Shown: positions 7,354-16,605 of the stretch, in pieces | Position numbering within the stretch: position 1 is the stretch's first letter | Layout: every line of letters starts with the position of its first letter | Assembly: GCF_902806485.1 (NCBI RefSeq) | Contig: NZ_CADCWT010000006.1 | Span: 1 to 64,000, forward strand | Length of the DNA stretch: 64,000 nucleotides | Origin: Candidatus Frankia alpina | GTDB lineage: Bacteria > Actinomycetota > Actinomycetes > Frankiales > Frankiaceae | Reading direction: 5' to 3' | Program-made: the position numbers and the translations under genes | The notes under the pieces: generated by a model | Database searches by the model: none | The model's input: the letters and a program-made list of their open reading frames with translations, nothing else | Told to the model about the DNA's origin: nothing

Positions 7354-9269
7354 GGGGGCTGGCTGAGCTCTGGGCGTTGCTGCGTGGGTACCGACGACCC
7401 GTGATGATCGCCACGGTGCTGACCGTGATCGGCACCGGTGTCGGGGTGCTCCAGCCACTTCTCGTGATGAGAGTGATCGACACCGCGCAGGCGGGTGGCA
7501 TCCCGTTGTGGCTGGTTGGGGCGCTTCTGGGCCTGTTTGTGGGCCAGGCGATCATCGACACCATCGGGCATTACCTACTGGAACGAGCCGGTCAGGGGAT
7601 CCTGCTCAGCCTGCGCCGGCGGCTGATCGGCCATCTGCTTGCGCTGCGGGTGCAGATCTTCGACACCCGCCGGATCGGGGATCTCATCTCGCGGGCGAAC
7701 ACGGACACCACCGTGGTGCGGGAAGCGGTGGCCTACAGCTTCACCTCGGTGATCACCAACCTGATCGGGGTGGTCGGTGCCATCGCCCTGATGGTCTGGC
7801 TCAACGTCTGGCTGTTCCTGCTCGTCCTCGCGGTGGTCGCCGTGGCCGGGGTGATCGTCCTCAGCGCGCTGTCCCGCATCCGCGCGGTGTCCGAGCAGGG
7901 GCAGGCCAGCGTCGGGGGCATGACCGCGGACCTGGAACGAGCCCTGGTCGCCATCCGCACCGTGCGGGCGAACCGGGCCGAGCTCCGCGAGACCGAGCGG
8001 ATCGGCGATCACGCCGCCGGCGCCTACCAGGCGGGCCTGCGGATGGCGAAGCTGGACTCGGTCATCGCTCCTGCCATGCAGCTGGCCGTGCAGGGCAGCG
8101 TCCTGGTCGTCCTGCTGGCCGGGGGTGTGCTGGTGGCCCGGGGTTCGGTCTCGCTCGGCAGCCTCGTCGCCTTCCTCCTCTATGCGACCTACCTGGTCAT
8201 GCCGTTGTCTGCGCTCATCGAGTCCGCGGCGACGATCCAGCGCGGTCTCGGCGCGCTCTCGCGGGTCAACGCCGTGTTCGCGCTGCCGCGGGAGGACGAC
8301 GACAGCGTGCCCCCGGCCGAACGAGCAGGCGGGGGAGAACGGCTCGCTGCGGCCGCAGCGCCGACGCCGACGGGTGACGGCGACCGATCGGCGGCGATCG
8401 AGCTGCGAGACGTGCGATTCGCCTACACCGCGACGCCTGTGCTGCGTGGAGTGTCGTTCCAGGTGCCGAGGCGGGGCCACATCGCGCTGGTCGGCGCCTC
8501 GGGAGCAGGCAAGTCGACCGTCCTCGAACTTGTCGAGCGGTTCTACGATCCGGATGAGGGCCTGATCCTCTTCGCCGGCCGCGATGTCCGTTCCCTCTCC
8601 CGCAGTAGCGCCCGGACCTGGGTGAACCTGGTCGAACAGAACACACCGGTGCTGCACGGCACGCTGCGGGACAACATCGTCTATGCGATGCCGGACGCGG
8701 GCGAGGACGAGATCGCGCAGGTGGTGGCGACGGCGGGGCTGCGGGATCTTGTCGACCGGCTGCCGGACGGGCTGCACACCCCGGTCGGCGATCACGGCGT
8801 GCTGCTCTCTGGTGGGGAGCGACAGCGGGTGGCGATCGCCCGGGCGCTGCTGCCGCGCCCCGCCGTGCTGCTGCTGGACGAGCCGACGTCCCAGCTCGAC
8901 GCGGTCAACGAGCGCGCGCTCACCCTGGCGATGCGTCGGATCGCCGCCGAGCGCGCCCTGCTCGTCATCGCCCACCGCATCTCCACGGTCCGCGCCGCCG
9001 ACCGCATCGTCGTGCTGGACGAGGGACGGGTGATCGCGGAGGGCACCCACGACGAGTTGATGGCGACCAGCGCGTTCTACCGGGGGCTCGCCACAGCCCC
9101 ACCGACGCGGCCCCGGGCAGCGGCGCAGGAGCGACCTGCGCGAGACGAGCATCCGCCGGCGGGTCCGTTCGGACCGCCGCCGGGGGGCGGCGACGGCCCG
9201 GTGGGCCCCCTCAGCCCGTCAGGGCGCCGTCGAGGGGGACGTGCGGGGCGTCGCGCCGCCGTGGGGTGA
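7350..9269 (+). CDS. ABC exporter of the lasso peptide operon (D)
   Basis: A 639-aa half-transporter with fused domains: six-helix transmembrane domain (about 1-310) followed by an ATPase domain with Walker A GASGAGKST (about 382), signature LSGGERQR (about 485) and Walker B VLLLDEPT (about 508). In lasso operons it exports the mature peptide and gives self-immunity. The last 50 residues are a Pro/Gly/Arg-rich tail not needed for the fold. GTG 7350 overlaps the protease stop by 4 nt. Last gene of the operon; a convergent gene begins 30 bp later. Confidence 0.9.
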   Translation: MRGLAELWALLRGYRRPVMIATVLTVIGTGVGVLQPLLVMRVIDTAQAGGIPLWLVGALLGLFVGQAIIDTIGHYLLERAGQGILLSLRRRLIGHLLALRVQIFDTRRIGDLISRANTDTTVVREAVAYSFTSVITNLIGVVGAIALMVWLNVWLFLLVLAVVAVAGVIVLSALSRIRAVSEQGQASVGGMTADLERALVAIRTVRANRAELRETERIGDHAAGAYQAGLRMAKLDSVIAPAMQLAVQGSVLVVLLAGGVLVARGSVSLGSLVAFLLYATYLVMPLSALIESAATIQRGLGALSRVNAVFALPREDDDSVPPAERAGGGERLAAAAAPTPTGDGDRSAAIELRDVRFAYTATPVLRGVSFQVPRRGHIALVGASGAGKSTVLELVERFYDPDEGLILFAGRDVRSLSRSSARTWVNLVEQNTPVLHGTLRDNIVYAMPDAGEDEIAQVVATAGLRDLVDRLPDGLHTPVGDHGVLLSGGERQRVAIARALLPRPAVLLLDEPTSQLDAVNERALTLAMRRIAAERALLVIAHRISTVRAADRIVVLDEGRVIAEGTHDELMATSAFYRGLATAPPTRPRAAAQERPARDEHPPAGPFGPPPGGGDGPVGPLSPSGRRRGGRAGRRAAVG

Positions 9270-9299
9270 GCTACCCCCATCGCCGGGGGAGTCAGGGAG

Positions 9300-10754
9300 T
9301 CAGGGGGTCAGGGCGGACTTGCGGACCTTGCCCATGGGATTGCGGGGTAGCTCGGAGACGAAGTGGATCTCCCGCGGTCGTTTGTGGACGGACAGCTCCC
9401 GGGCCACGAAGTCGGTGAGGTCGACCGCGGCCGATCGGCTGCTCCTTCCACCGCCGATTAGGTCGGGGGCGACGACGAAGGCCGCGATCCGCTGCCCGAG
9501 GTCGTCGTCGGGAAGGCCGACGACGGCCGCCTCCCGTACCTGCGGATGTGCCAGCAACGCGGCCTCCACCTCGCCCGCGCCGATGCGGTAGCCCCCGGAC
9601 TTGATCAGATCTGTCGACCGTCGTCCGACGATGCGGTGGTGCCCATCCGGCGCGATCACCGCCGCGTCTCCGGTCCGGAACCAGCCGTCGGCGGTGAAGG
9701 AGGCGTCGGTGACGTCCGGGCGGCCCAGGTAGCCCCCGAACAAGGTCGGTCCCTGGATCTGCAACTCGCCGATGCTCTGCCCGTCGGCCGGCAGTGCAGC
9801 ACCGGTCTCGTCGTCGACGAGCCTGGTCCGCACGCCCTTCAGCGCCGCGCCGACCCAGCCGGCGCGGCGCTCGCCGTCGGCGCGGCTGCTCGTCGTGATC
9901 AGCGTCTCGGTCATCCCGTAGCGCTCGATGGGCGCCGAGCCGGTGAGCGTGGCGAGCCGGGCAAGGATCGGCGTGGGCAGGGCCGCGCTTCCGGAGACAA
10001 GCAACCGGGCCGCGGCCAGGGCCCGCGCGCTGTCCGGATCGTCGCAGACCCGGGACCAGACCGTCGGCACGCCGAAGTACAGGCTTCCACCGGCGGCCGC
10101 ATACGCGGTCGGAGTCGGCCGGACGGTGTGGACCAGTCGGCTGCCGACCCGCAGCGCGCCGAGGACACCCAGGACGAGGCCGTGCACGTGGAACAGCGGC
10201 AGCCCGTGCACGAGGGTGTCGTCCGGGGTCCAGGCCCAGGCCTCGGCGAGGGCGTCGAGGTCGGCGGCGATGGCCGCGGCCGGCACCATGACGCCCTTCG
10301 GCGCCCCGGTCGTGCCGGAGGTGTAAAGGATGAGTGCCGCCTGGTCCGAACGTCGCTGGCCGCCCGTCATCGCCTCCGGCGACGCGGTGCGGGCGGCGGG
10401 ATCGACGGGCACCACCGGAACCGGAAGATCCTCCCAGTCCGGGGAGCCGAGCAGCAGCTCGGCGCGCGAGTCCCGCAGGATATGGCCGCGTTCGCGCGGA
10501 CCGGAATCCGGTGGCACCGGGACCGCCGGCACCCCGGCGAGCAGGCAGCCGACGACGGAGACGACGGGGGCCATGGAGGCCTCGGCGTGCACCGCGACCG
10601 CCCCGGCCCCCGCGACGCGCCCGGCCACGGTCGCCGCGGCTCCCATCAGCTCGGCCCGGGACAGAACCACTTCGCCGACCTGCACGGCCGGAGCGTCGTA
10701 ATCGACGTCCAGGGATGGGAAGAGCAGCGTCACGTCCGGATCCTCTCGCCGCAT
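9300..10754 (-). CDS. matB: MatB-like malonyl-CoA synthetase
   Basis: A 484-aa ANL-superfamily enzyme closely resembling Streptomyces coelicolor MatB as I remember it. Shared blocks are the P-loop LILYTSGTTGAPKGV, GLPLFHVHGLVLGVLG, LLVSGSAALPTP, IERYGMTETLI, GWFRTGDAAV and the hinge/lysine regions IVGRRSTDLIKSGGY and NPMGKVRKSAL (catalytic Lys). It should activate malonate or methylmalonate to the CoA thioester with ATP, feeding fatty acid or polyketide synthesis. GTG at 10733 (VTLLFPSLD) is an equally good start, since MatB proteins begin just before the LFP motif. It is convergent to the lasso operon and probably not part of it. Confidence 0.82.
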   Translation of the reverse strand: MRREDPDVTLLFPSLDVDYDAPAVQVGEVVLSRAELMGAAATVAGRVAGAGAVAVHAEASMAPVVSVVGCLLAGVPAVPVPPDSGPRERGHILRDSRAELLLGSPDWEDLPVPVVPVDPAARTASPEAMTGGQRRSDQAALILYTSGTTGAPKGVMVPAAAIAADLDALAEAWAWTPDDTLVHGLPLFHVHGLVLGVLGALRVGSRLVHTVRPTPTAYAAAGGSLYFGVPTVWSRVCDDPDSARALAAARLLVSGSAALPTPILARLATLTGSAPIERYGMTETLITTSSRADGERRAGWVGAALKGVRTRLVDDETGAALPADGQSIGELQIQGPTLFGGYLGRPDVTDASFTADGWFRTGDAAVIAPDGHHRIVGRRSTDLIKSGGYRIGAGEVEAALLAHPQVREAAVVGLPDDDLGQRIAAFVVAPDLIGGGRSSRSAAVDLTDFVARELSVHKRPREIHFVSELPRNPMGKVRKSALTP

Positions 10755-11068
10755 CAGCCTGCCCCCACGACGGTACGGGCTACCGCGGGTGCCGAGCCCG
10801 CGGAACCCCCGTCAACCGCCGGATCAGACCGGGCCCTGGCGGCGCTCCTCCCGCGGCGACGGATCCGGCGGCCGCTCGGCTCCCGGCCCTTCGCCCTCGG
10901 CCCATACTGTCCGGTCCACGATGCCATGCGGGCAGCGGCCGGACCCATCACGGGCAACCGGCTGCGGGCCTCGGGCTCCGGCGATGGCGGCCCCGCGAGC
11001 CCGGCGGCATTGTTTGCATCCAGTTACGCTGATCAGCGGCACCATCCGCTCCGGTTCCGGCTGGTCGG
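10755..11068. other. Intergenic region, nothing recognised
   Basis: 314 bases between two minus-strand genes contain no recognisable gene, RNA or repeat. The promoter of the synthetase should lie here. Confidence 0.4.
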
Positions 11069-11317
11069 TCACTTGTTCCCGCCGATTTTGCCGGTGCCGT
11101 TGCATGAGGTGCATCTGGTCATCTGCGCGCCGGGGTACGCGCCGTCCTCGTCCCTCTCCGCGTTCGGCGCGACAGTCTCGCCTTTCCCTTGGCAGGTCGG
11201 GCAGTCCGCGGCGGTGGTGCCGGCATCGACTGGGTTGCTACCGGACCCGCCGCGCTTCGTCCCCCCGCTGCCGGACGATGCTCCACCCCGGGTGTTCCCG
11301 CGCTTGTTCCATGCCAC
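11069..11317 (-). CDS. Small hypothetical protein with DnaJ-like CxxCxGxG motifs
   Basis: An 82-aa protein with a basic, Gly/Ser/Lys-rich N-terminal third and two cysteine motifs, CPTCQGKGETV and CTSCNGTGKI, like the zinc-finger repeats of DnaJ. The pair could bind one zinc. Similar tiny proteins are common in actinomycetes and have no assigned role. It has no operon partner; its neighbour upstream is the decayed RiPP-type locus. Confidence 0.6.
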   Translation of the reverse strand: MAWNKRGNTRGGASSGSGGTKRGGSGSNPVDAGTTAADCPTCQGKGETVAPNAERDEDGAYPGAQMTRCTSCNGTGKIGGNK

Positions 11318-11465
11318 GCTTGCTCTCGTACCGCGTCGACGGTAACCCCGGAACCGGCAGGGGAGGCAGGGGAACAGCCGGATCTGTTACCGGCCGACGT
11401 GGGTCAGACCGCGGCGGCCCGGCGGCCGAGCTCCTGCATCAGCGGCTCCTGCGAGGGCGAGCGCG

Positions 11466-12728
11466 TCAGACGTCCGCTCCGGCCGGAAGTGCGGGCCGCT
11501 GCGCCGCCGCCACGAGCTCGCCAAGGTCCCGTACTGCCGGCAGTGATCGCCAGCGGGTATCCAGCCGCTGCCATGTCTGGGCGGCCGGCCCGACAACCCA
11601 TGATGTGCGCTGGTCACCGACCGCCTCCGACGCGCTGCGCGTCGCCGCTGCGGCCCGCTCTGGATCCGGCTCAGCGCGGCACAGGTAGCTGCGCGCAAGG
11701 GCGTTGTAGGAGCCGCCCAAGTTTGTCGTATGGCCCGCGGCGCGATGGGCATCCACCGCCCGACGCGCGAACTCCTCCGACGCCGGATCCTCCAGCGTCG
11801 CGAGGATCGCGGCCGTCTGAGCCAGCGCTTGGTCCTCATCCACTTGCACCTCGCCAGGCAACACCGGGCCCGCCCACACGTGGCTCCACATGTCGTCGAG
11901 CGCGGCTCGGGCGCCGATCTCGTCACCGCCGCTGGCCGCAGCCCGGGATTCGCACGCGGCGAGCATGGGCCTCGCATACGGGTGTGCGTTACGACGCCGC
12001 TCGGCGGCGACGGCCTACGCGCGATGAGGATTGTTCCGGAAGTACTCGAAGCTGCTGTCTACGGCGGCGACACAGCCGGACAGCAGCCGGTCTCCTGCCT
12101 CTTGAGCGTGCTGGCCGGCTAGGTCGAGATATGTGTCGCTGGCCGCCTGCTCGCCCAAGTCGTTGGCGGTCAATGCCAGATAGATCGAATACTGGCCGGC
12201 CCGCAGATCCAAGACCGTGCGCGTCCGCCCGCGTACCCGGCCATCCAGCATCTGCTCCGTCGACCGCCACCTGCGTTCCGCGCGCTCGGCCAGGACCATG
12301 GCCGGGGTGGTCGTGTATGCCACGGCGATCTCATTGATGTCAGCCTCGATCTCGCGCAGGGTCGGAGGTGCGATCGCGGCGGCTGCGGCAATGCGTCCCG
12401 AGATCTGGGCGGCAGCGGCGGCGGCCCCGAGCAGGCCGAATTCGCGGCGGTCCGTCGGACCCACCTCCTCGTCCGTGGGGGGCACCGGTAGACCGGTACG
12501 CATGGCGTGGATCCGTCGTCTCCAGCGTGAGAGCTCGCCCGCGGTGGCGCAATAGCTATCGAGGCGAGCTGCCATACGTTCAGATGGCAGCAGCTCGCCC
12601 TGCTCGACCCGGGTCAGGTCGGCCCGGTCAACGCGCGCCTCCTTGGCAAAGCCGCGTACGGATCGGCTACCGCGTAGATCCGTGATCCGCCGCGCGAACT
12701 CGGCCATCTCCAGCTTCCACGACTCCAC
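11466..12728 (-). pseudogene. XRE-family regulator interrupted by one amber codon
   Basis: A helix-turn-helix regulator of about 420 codons: N-terminal XRE domain (VRGFAKEARVDRADLTRVEQ, about residues 24-43), then a TPR-like sensory half common in actinomycete RiPP and secondary-metabolite loci. The frame is continuous except for TAG at 12015-12017 (plus strand CTA), between NNPHRA and AVAAERRRNAHPYARP. Homologues have Leu there as I recall (RALAVAERA), and TTG to TAG is a single change. No frameshift is needed. Internal initiation at Met 11966 could give a 166-aa C-terminal piece. It is divergent from the radical-SAM remnant, which it probably controlled. Confidence 0.75.
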
Positions 12729-12748
12729 GGCATCCCCCTGCTCGCGGG

Positions 12749-13343
12749 GTGTGGTGTGGCGTGTACACCAACCTGGTGCACGTGTCCGACTCGATGTGGG
12801 GCGTCTTCGCGCGGCCCGGCGTGGGCCTGGCGACCAGCTCCTACAGCAGCGTCCCGGCCGAGCATGAGCAGGTCACCGGCCGGCGCGGCTCCCACGCCCG
12901 GACCCGGGAGAACATCATCAGGACGCTGCAGCAAAACATCCCGCTGAGTGTCGGCCTCATCGACACCGGGACTGGCGACGTCAGCCGGGCGCGCGCCGAG
13001 CTGCTCGGCCTCGGCGTCACCAACATCCGCGTCGACAAGGTTCGCGCGTTCGGCCGCGCGGCCGGCGGCGATGCCAAGGAGGGGGGCTGCGAGAACTGCG
13101 GGCTCGGTCGTGCGGCGGTCCAGCCTGACGGCAGGCGCACTCCGTGCGTGATGGTCAGTGACTGCGACGGCGGCAACATCCTGGACGCCCCGTTGGCCGA
13201 CCTCCTGACCGGGCAGCGGTGGCTGGACGCGGTGGGCTCAGTGCCGCGGCCCCAGGGGGTCGTGGAGGGGTGTGTGCCGAACGACGGCAGCGACTTGCCC
13301 CCCCGCGGGCGAGACGACGTGCCAGCCGGACTACGACTCGTGA
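12749..13343 (+). pseudogene. Radical-SAM/SPASM protein remnant lacking its 5' half
   Basis: The translation starts inside the barrel at VYTNLVHVSDSMWGVFARPG; the CxxxCxxC iron-sulfur motif that must precede it is absent, and the sequence before about 12749 belongs to the regulator's promoter side. The C-terminal SPASM part survives: CENCGLGRAAVQPDG, PCVMVSDC, GNILDAPLADLL. Near the end one extra T (13295-13296) shifts the frame; removing it gives SDCPPAGETTCQPDYDS and a TGA at 13341-13343 that overlaps the next gene by 4 nt. The intact protein would have been a peptide-modifying SPASM enzyme. It cannot be active as it stands. Confidence 0.72.
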
Positions 13344-13908
13344 CTGAAGGTTGGCAGCTCCACGCCCGCGCCTTGGCCGATACGGTCACCCATCCCGGCT
13401 CCCGCTGGTACCCGGTCGTCGCCGGCACCCCGCGGCACGAACTCGTGCCCGCCTGGTGGGCGCGCGGCGGCGGGGAGTGGGTTGTGCGCCGCGGGCCGCT
13501 TGCGGACGCCTACGCCGACCGGTCGCTGGTCACCCGCGTGGGCATTGCCCACGCCGATCATGCGGCCGAGGACGATCGGCCCACGGGCCGGGTGACCTCG
13601 TCGTCCACCCTGCCCTCCCTGGTCACCGCTACCAGCGCGGGCCCGACGGCCGGCACACCGCGATCATGACCCACCCGGATGGATCGTGGGCTCGGGCCAC
13701 CGCGGTCGGCACCGAACTCCCGATCGTCCACCAGGGCGGGCCGCGCCGCCTGTGGGACGTGGCCGACGCCGTGCGCGACGAGTGGCCCCGGCAGGGTTGG
13801 ACCCCGTGGCTCGGCGCCCGCGCGAAGATCGAAGACGACGGTTCGATCCGGCTCGCCCGCGGTGACTGGAAGGCCACCATCCCCGCCCGTCGCCCTGACG
13901 GCGGCTGA
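13340..13908 (+). pseudogene. Methyltransferase remnant with deleted SAM-binding core
   Basis: GTG 13340 overlaps the radical-SAM stop (GTGA). Residues from VTEGWQLHARALADTVTHPG to RPTGRVTSSSTLPSLV (to about 13620) match the N-terminal part of the protein-isoaspartate-type methyltransferases found with FxLD-like RiPPs. The frame then jumps to HRYQRGPDGRHTAIMTHPDG through GDWKATI, the usual C-terminus, ending at TGA 13906-13908. The glycine-rich SAM motif expected between the two parts is gone, so a deletion of several hundred bases is inferred. The FxLD assignment is from memory and less certain than the family call. Confidence 0.65.
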
Positions 13909-13980
13909 GCCACGACAGCGGTTTCGGGCGCCGCTCGGCCCATCGTCCGCTGATCCGAGGTTGGACTACGCTGGCGCGCT

Positions 13981-15438
13981 GTGCCAGGTCCAGCGTCCCC
14001 TCCAGAACCCCCGTCGGTGCCACCGTCCGATCCGGCGGTCGCGGACCCGCGTGTGACACCGCGGGTGACCGTCGTCGGGGTGGGCGCGGACGGCTGGATC
14101 AGCCTGTCTTCGGCAGCGCGCGACGCCATTCGCGCGGCCGACGTGCTCTTCGGGGCACGGCGACAGCTTGATCTCATCCCGGAACGCGCCGACGGACACA
14201 GGATCGGCGCACGCAGGATGACCTGGCCTTCGCCGCTTCTGCCGGGCCTCGCCGGCCTGCTGGCCGAGCATGGCGTCACGGTGGCCGGGACGGGCGGCGC
14301 CGATGCCGCCAGCGACGCGAAGTCCGCCGGGGACGCGAAGTCCGGCAGCGACGTCTGCGTCCTCGCCAGCGGCGATCCGATGTTCCACGGGATCGGCACC
14401 ACGCTCGTCCGCCTGCTGGGATCGGATCGGGTGCGGGTGCTGCCCCATCCCTCGTCGGTGTCCCTGGCCTGCGTACGGCTGGGGTGGGCCGTGGACGGGG
14501 TCGACGTCGTGAGCGCGGTGGGCCGCCCGTTGGCTCAGGTGCACGCCGCGCTCGCGCCGCATCGCCGCCTGCTGGTGCTCAGCGCCGACGGGACCACGCC
14601 CCTCGAGCTCGCCGATCTGCTGGTCGACCGCGGTTACGGCAGGAGTCCGCTGACGGTGTTGGAGCGGCTCGGCGCGGCCGACGAGGCTCGACAGCAGGCC
14701 CCGGCCCGAGACTGGGCGGCCGCGTCCGCCGTCTGGCGGGCCACTGGCACGGTGGGGCCGAGCAGCGCCCGGATCGTCTCCTCGCTTCGCCCACCGGCGG
14801 ACCTGAACGTGGTCGCCGTCGAGCCGCTGCCCGCGCAGGGGGCCGCGCACCGGCCGCGCACGCCCGGGTTGCCCGACGACGCCTTCGAACACGACGGCCA
14901 GATCACCAAACGCGAGATCCGGGCGGTAACCCTGGCCAGCCTCGGCCCTGTCCCCGGCGAGCTGCTCTGGGACGTGGGGGCGGGTTCCGGCAGCATCGCC
15001 ATCGAGTGGATGCGTGTCCATGCCAGCTGTCGAGCGATCGCCATCGAACCCCGGGCCGATCGAGCGGAGCGCATCCAGCGCAACGCGACGGCGTTGGGGG
15101 TACCGGCGCTACGCGTCGTCACGGGCCACGCCCCGCAGGCCCTGACGGGCCTGCCTGCGCCCGACGCGGTTTTCGTCGGCGGCGGTGCCACGGCCGTCGG
15201 GCTGCTCGAAGCCTGCTGGGCGGCGTTGGCGGGGCGCGGCCGGCTCGTTGTCAACGCGGTGACGCTCGAGTCCGAGGCGGTGCTCGCGGCCTGGTACGCG
15301 CGGCGAGGTGGGGAGCTGACCCGTCTGTCGGTCAGCCGGGCGTCACCCGTCGGCGGCTTTACCGGATGGCGTGCGGCGATGCCGGTGACCCAGTGGACGG
15401 TCTGGCCGGGTGACCACGCCGCTGACGGCGACCGTTGA
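13981..15438 (+). CDS. cobL: Precorrin-6Y C5,15-methyltransferase (decarboxylating), CbiE-CbiT fusion
   Basis: A 485-aa bifunctional cobalamin enzyme of the aerobic pathway. The N-terminal CbiE domain (about 28-260) opens with VTVVGVGADGWISL and has ASGDPMFHGIGTTL; the C-terminal CbiT domain (about 300-480) has the SAM motif DVGAGSGSIAIEW (about 331) and the entry DAFEHDGQITKREIRA. It methylates C5 and C15 of precorrin-6B and removes a carboxylate. The first 25 residues are a Pro-rich extension; GTG 13981 is the only good start. No other cob gene is in the window. Its stop codon is inside a palindromic terminator. Confidence 0.92.
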   Translation: MPGPASPPEPPSVPPSDPAVADPRVTPRVTVVGVGADGWISLSSAARDAIRAADVLFGARRQLDLIPERADGHRIGARRMTWPSPLLPGLAGLLAEHGVTVAGTGGADAASDAKSAGDAKSGSDVCVLASGDPMFHGIGTTLVRLLGSDRVRVLPHPSSVSLACVRLGWAVDGVDVVSAVGRPLAQVHAALAPHRRLLVLSADGTTPLELADLLVDRGYGRSPLTVLERLGAADEARQQAPARDWAAASAVWRATGTVGPSSARIVSSLRPPADLNVVAVEPLPAQGAAHRPRTPGLPDDAFEHDGQITKREIRAVTLASLGPVPGELLWDVGAGSGSIAIEWMRVHASCRAIAIEPRADRAERIQRNATALGVPALRVVTGHAPQALTGLPAPDAVFVGGGATAVGLLEACWAALAGRGRLVVNAVTLESEAVLAAWYARRGGELTRLSVSRASPVGGFTGWRAAMPVTQWTVWPGDHAADGDR

Positions 15439-15467
15439 TCGGTTGATCAGCTGATCAACCGATCAAC
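15434..15467. terminator. Perfect 34-bp palindrome, bidirectional terminator containing both stop codons
   Basis: 17-bp arms without any loop, centred between 15450 and 15451, built from GTTGATC/GATCAAC modules. The TGA of cobL (15436-15438) and the TGA of the convergent GntR gene (15463-15465 on the minus strand) occupy mirror-image positions in the arms. Either strand's transcript can form the same hairpin. Confidence 0.85.
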
Positions 15468-16416
15468 CGAGCAGGTCCAGGACGCAGCGGTCGGCCGGAC
15501 CCCCGGGTATCGCATGGTCGGGGGCGGCCAGATGCTGCCGCCAGTGCCGGTCGGCGCCCGCCGCATCACCGATCTCGACGAGGTCGACGAGGGCGGCGTG
15601 GAGCTGGCGGGTGGCACCGGCGCTCAGCCGGTTGTCCACCGCCCGGTCGACGGCCGCCGCCGACGCGGGCGAGGCGTCGGGGCCCGCGCCGGCGATGGCA
15701 TGACCATGCTGGGCGCTGGTCAGCTCGACGAGATGTTGCAGCATGCCGGTGACCACCGACAGGGACTTGTTGCCGGTGAGCTCGACGACGGCCAGGTGGA
15801 ACGCCGCCTGCGCCGCCGCGAGTGCCGTGGGGTCGTCGACGACCTCGTCGGCCTCGGCAAGGATGCCGCGCAGGACCGACACGTCCACCGCATCGTGCCG
15901 TTCGGCTAGCAGCGCCGCGCACGGTGGCTCGATGATGGCGCTGGCCTGATGGACGTCGCCCAGGGTGGCACCGCGATGTTCGAGGACGAGGCCGGCGTAG
16001 CGGGCGGCGACCGTTGGACTCGGGAGGTGGACCCGTGCGCCGCCGTGAGCTCCGCGGCGCACCGAGATCAGCGCCTCCGCCTCGAGGACGCGAAAGGCTT
16101 CGCGCAGAGTGGGCCGGGAGACGCCGAACTGCGTCATCAGGGTGGGTTCGGGAGGGAGAGCATCGCCCTCGGTGAGCTCGCCGCGAATGATTCTCCGCCG
16201 CAGTTGGCTGGCGACGAGTTCGGCGGTCTTGGGGACGCGGACCCGGCGGCCCACCGGCACCGCGCTTACCGGAAGCGGAGGGGACACCCGCGAGATCCGA
16301 TCGTCGATGGGCGGGGGGGACCCCGGTGGCTCGGCCGACGCCCGGCTGCCGGCCGGTGCGGACGGTGCCTGCGATGTGCCTGGGCGGGATGCCGCCGGAG
16401 CGGCTGGCCGGGCCAT
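15463..16416 (-). CDS. GntR/FadR-family regulator with FCD ligand domain
   Basis: A 317-aa repressor-type protein. After an Ala/Pro-rich N-terminal extension of about 55 residues comes the winged helix (KTAELVASQLRRRIIRGEL, LMTQFGVSRPTLREAFRVLE, about 63-125). The all-helical FCD domain follows to about 285, with the metal/ligand His in AAFHLAVVEL. A GTG near VGRRVRVPKT could be the true start and would drop the extension. The adjacent divergent gene is the sulfite-oxidase-like protein. AT-rich DNA with TTTATGTTAAC lies upstream (about 16490-16500). Confidence 0.85.
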   Translation of the reverse strand: MARPAAPAASRPGTSQAPSAPAGSRASAEPPGSPPPIDDRISRVSPPLPVSAVPVGRRVRVPKTAELVASQLRRRIIRGELTEGDALPPEPTLMTQFGVSRPTLREAFRVLEAEALISVRRGAHGGARVHLPSPTVAARYAGLVLEHRGATLGDVHQASAIIEPPCAALLAERHDAVDVSVLRGILAEADEVVDDPTALAAAQAAFHLAVVELTGNKSLSVVTGMLQHLVELTSAQHGHAIAGAGPDASPASAAAVDRAVDNRLSAGATRQLHAALVDLVEIGDAAGADRHWRQHLAAPDHAIPGGPADRCVLDLLG

Positions 16417-16605
16417 GAGCGGTCCTCCTGCAAAGGCGCGCGTCGGTTGCCGATCGATGATCGTTAAACATCGGTGGACTGTGCGGGCTATTTATGTTAA
16501 CAGACATCTTTCGCCCGGATTGCCGGCTGGCGGGCCGCCGTGCTGGTGGTCGGCAGGAATGCGCCGGGCGGACTCGTGAGCCCGGCTGTGGTATGTCTGG
16601 TTGCT

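Noticed and set aside
4330-7458. 1042-codon open frame on the minus strand across the lasso operon
   Set aside because: It is antisense to four coupled, well-recognised genes. Its translation is low-complexity Arg/Pro/Gly, typical of a shadow frame in very GC-rich DNA.
9546-11345. 599-codon open frame on the plus strand opposite matB
   Set aside because: Antisense to a clear AMP-ligase gene; no domain is recognisable.
14270-15413. Plus-strand shadow frames within cobL
   Set aside because: They run in the wrong frame of a well-conserved gene and are Arg-rich.
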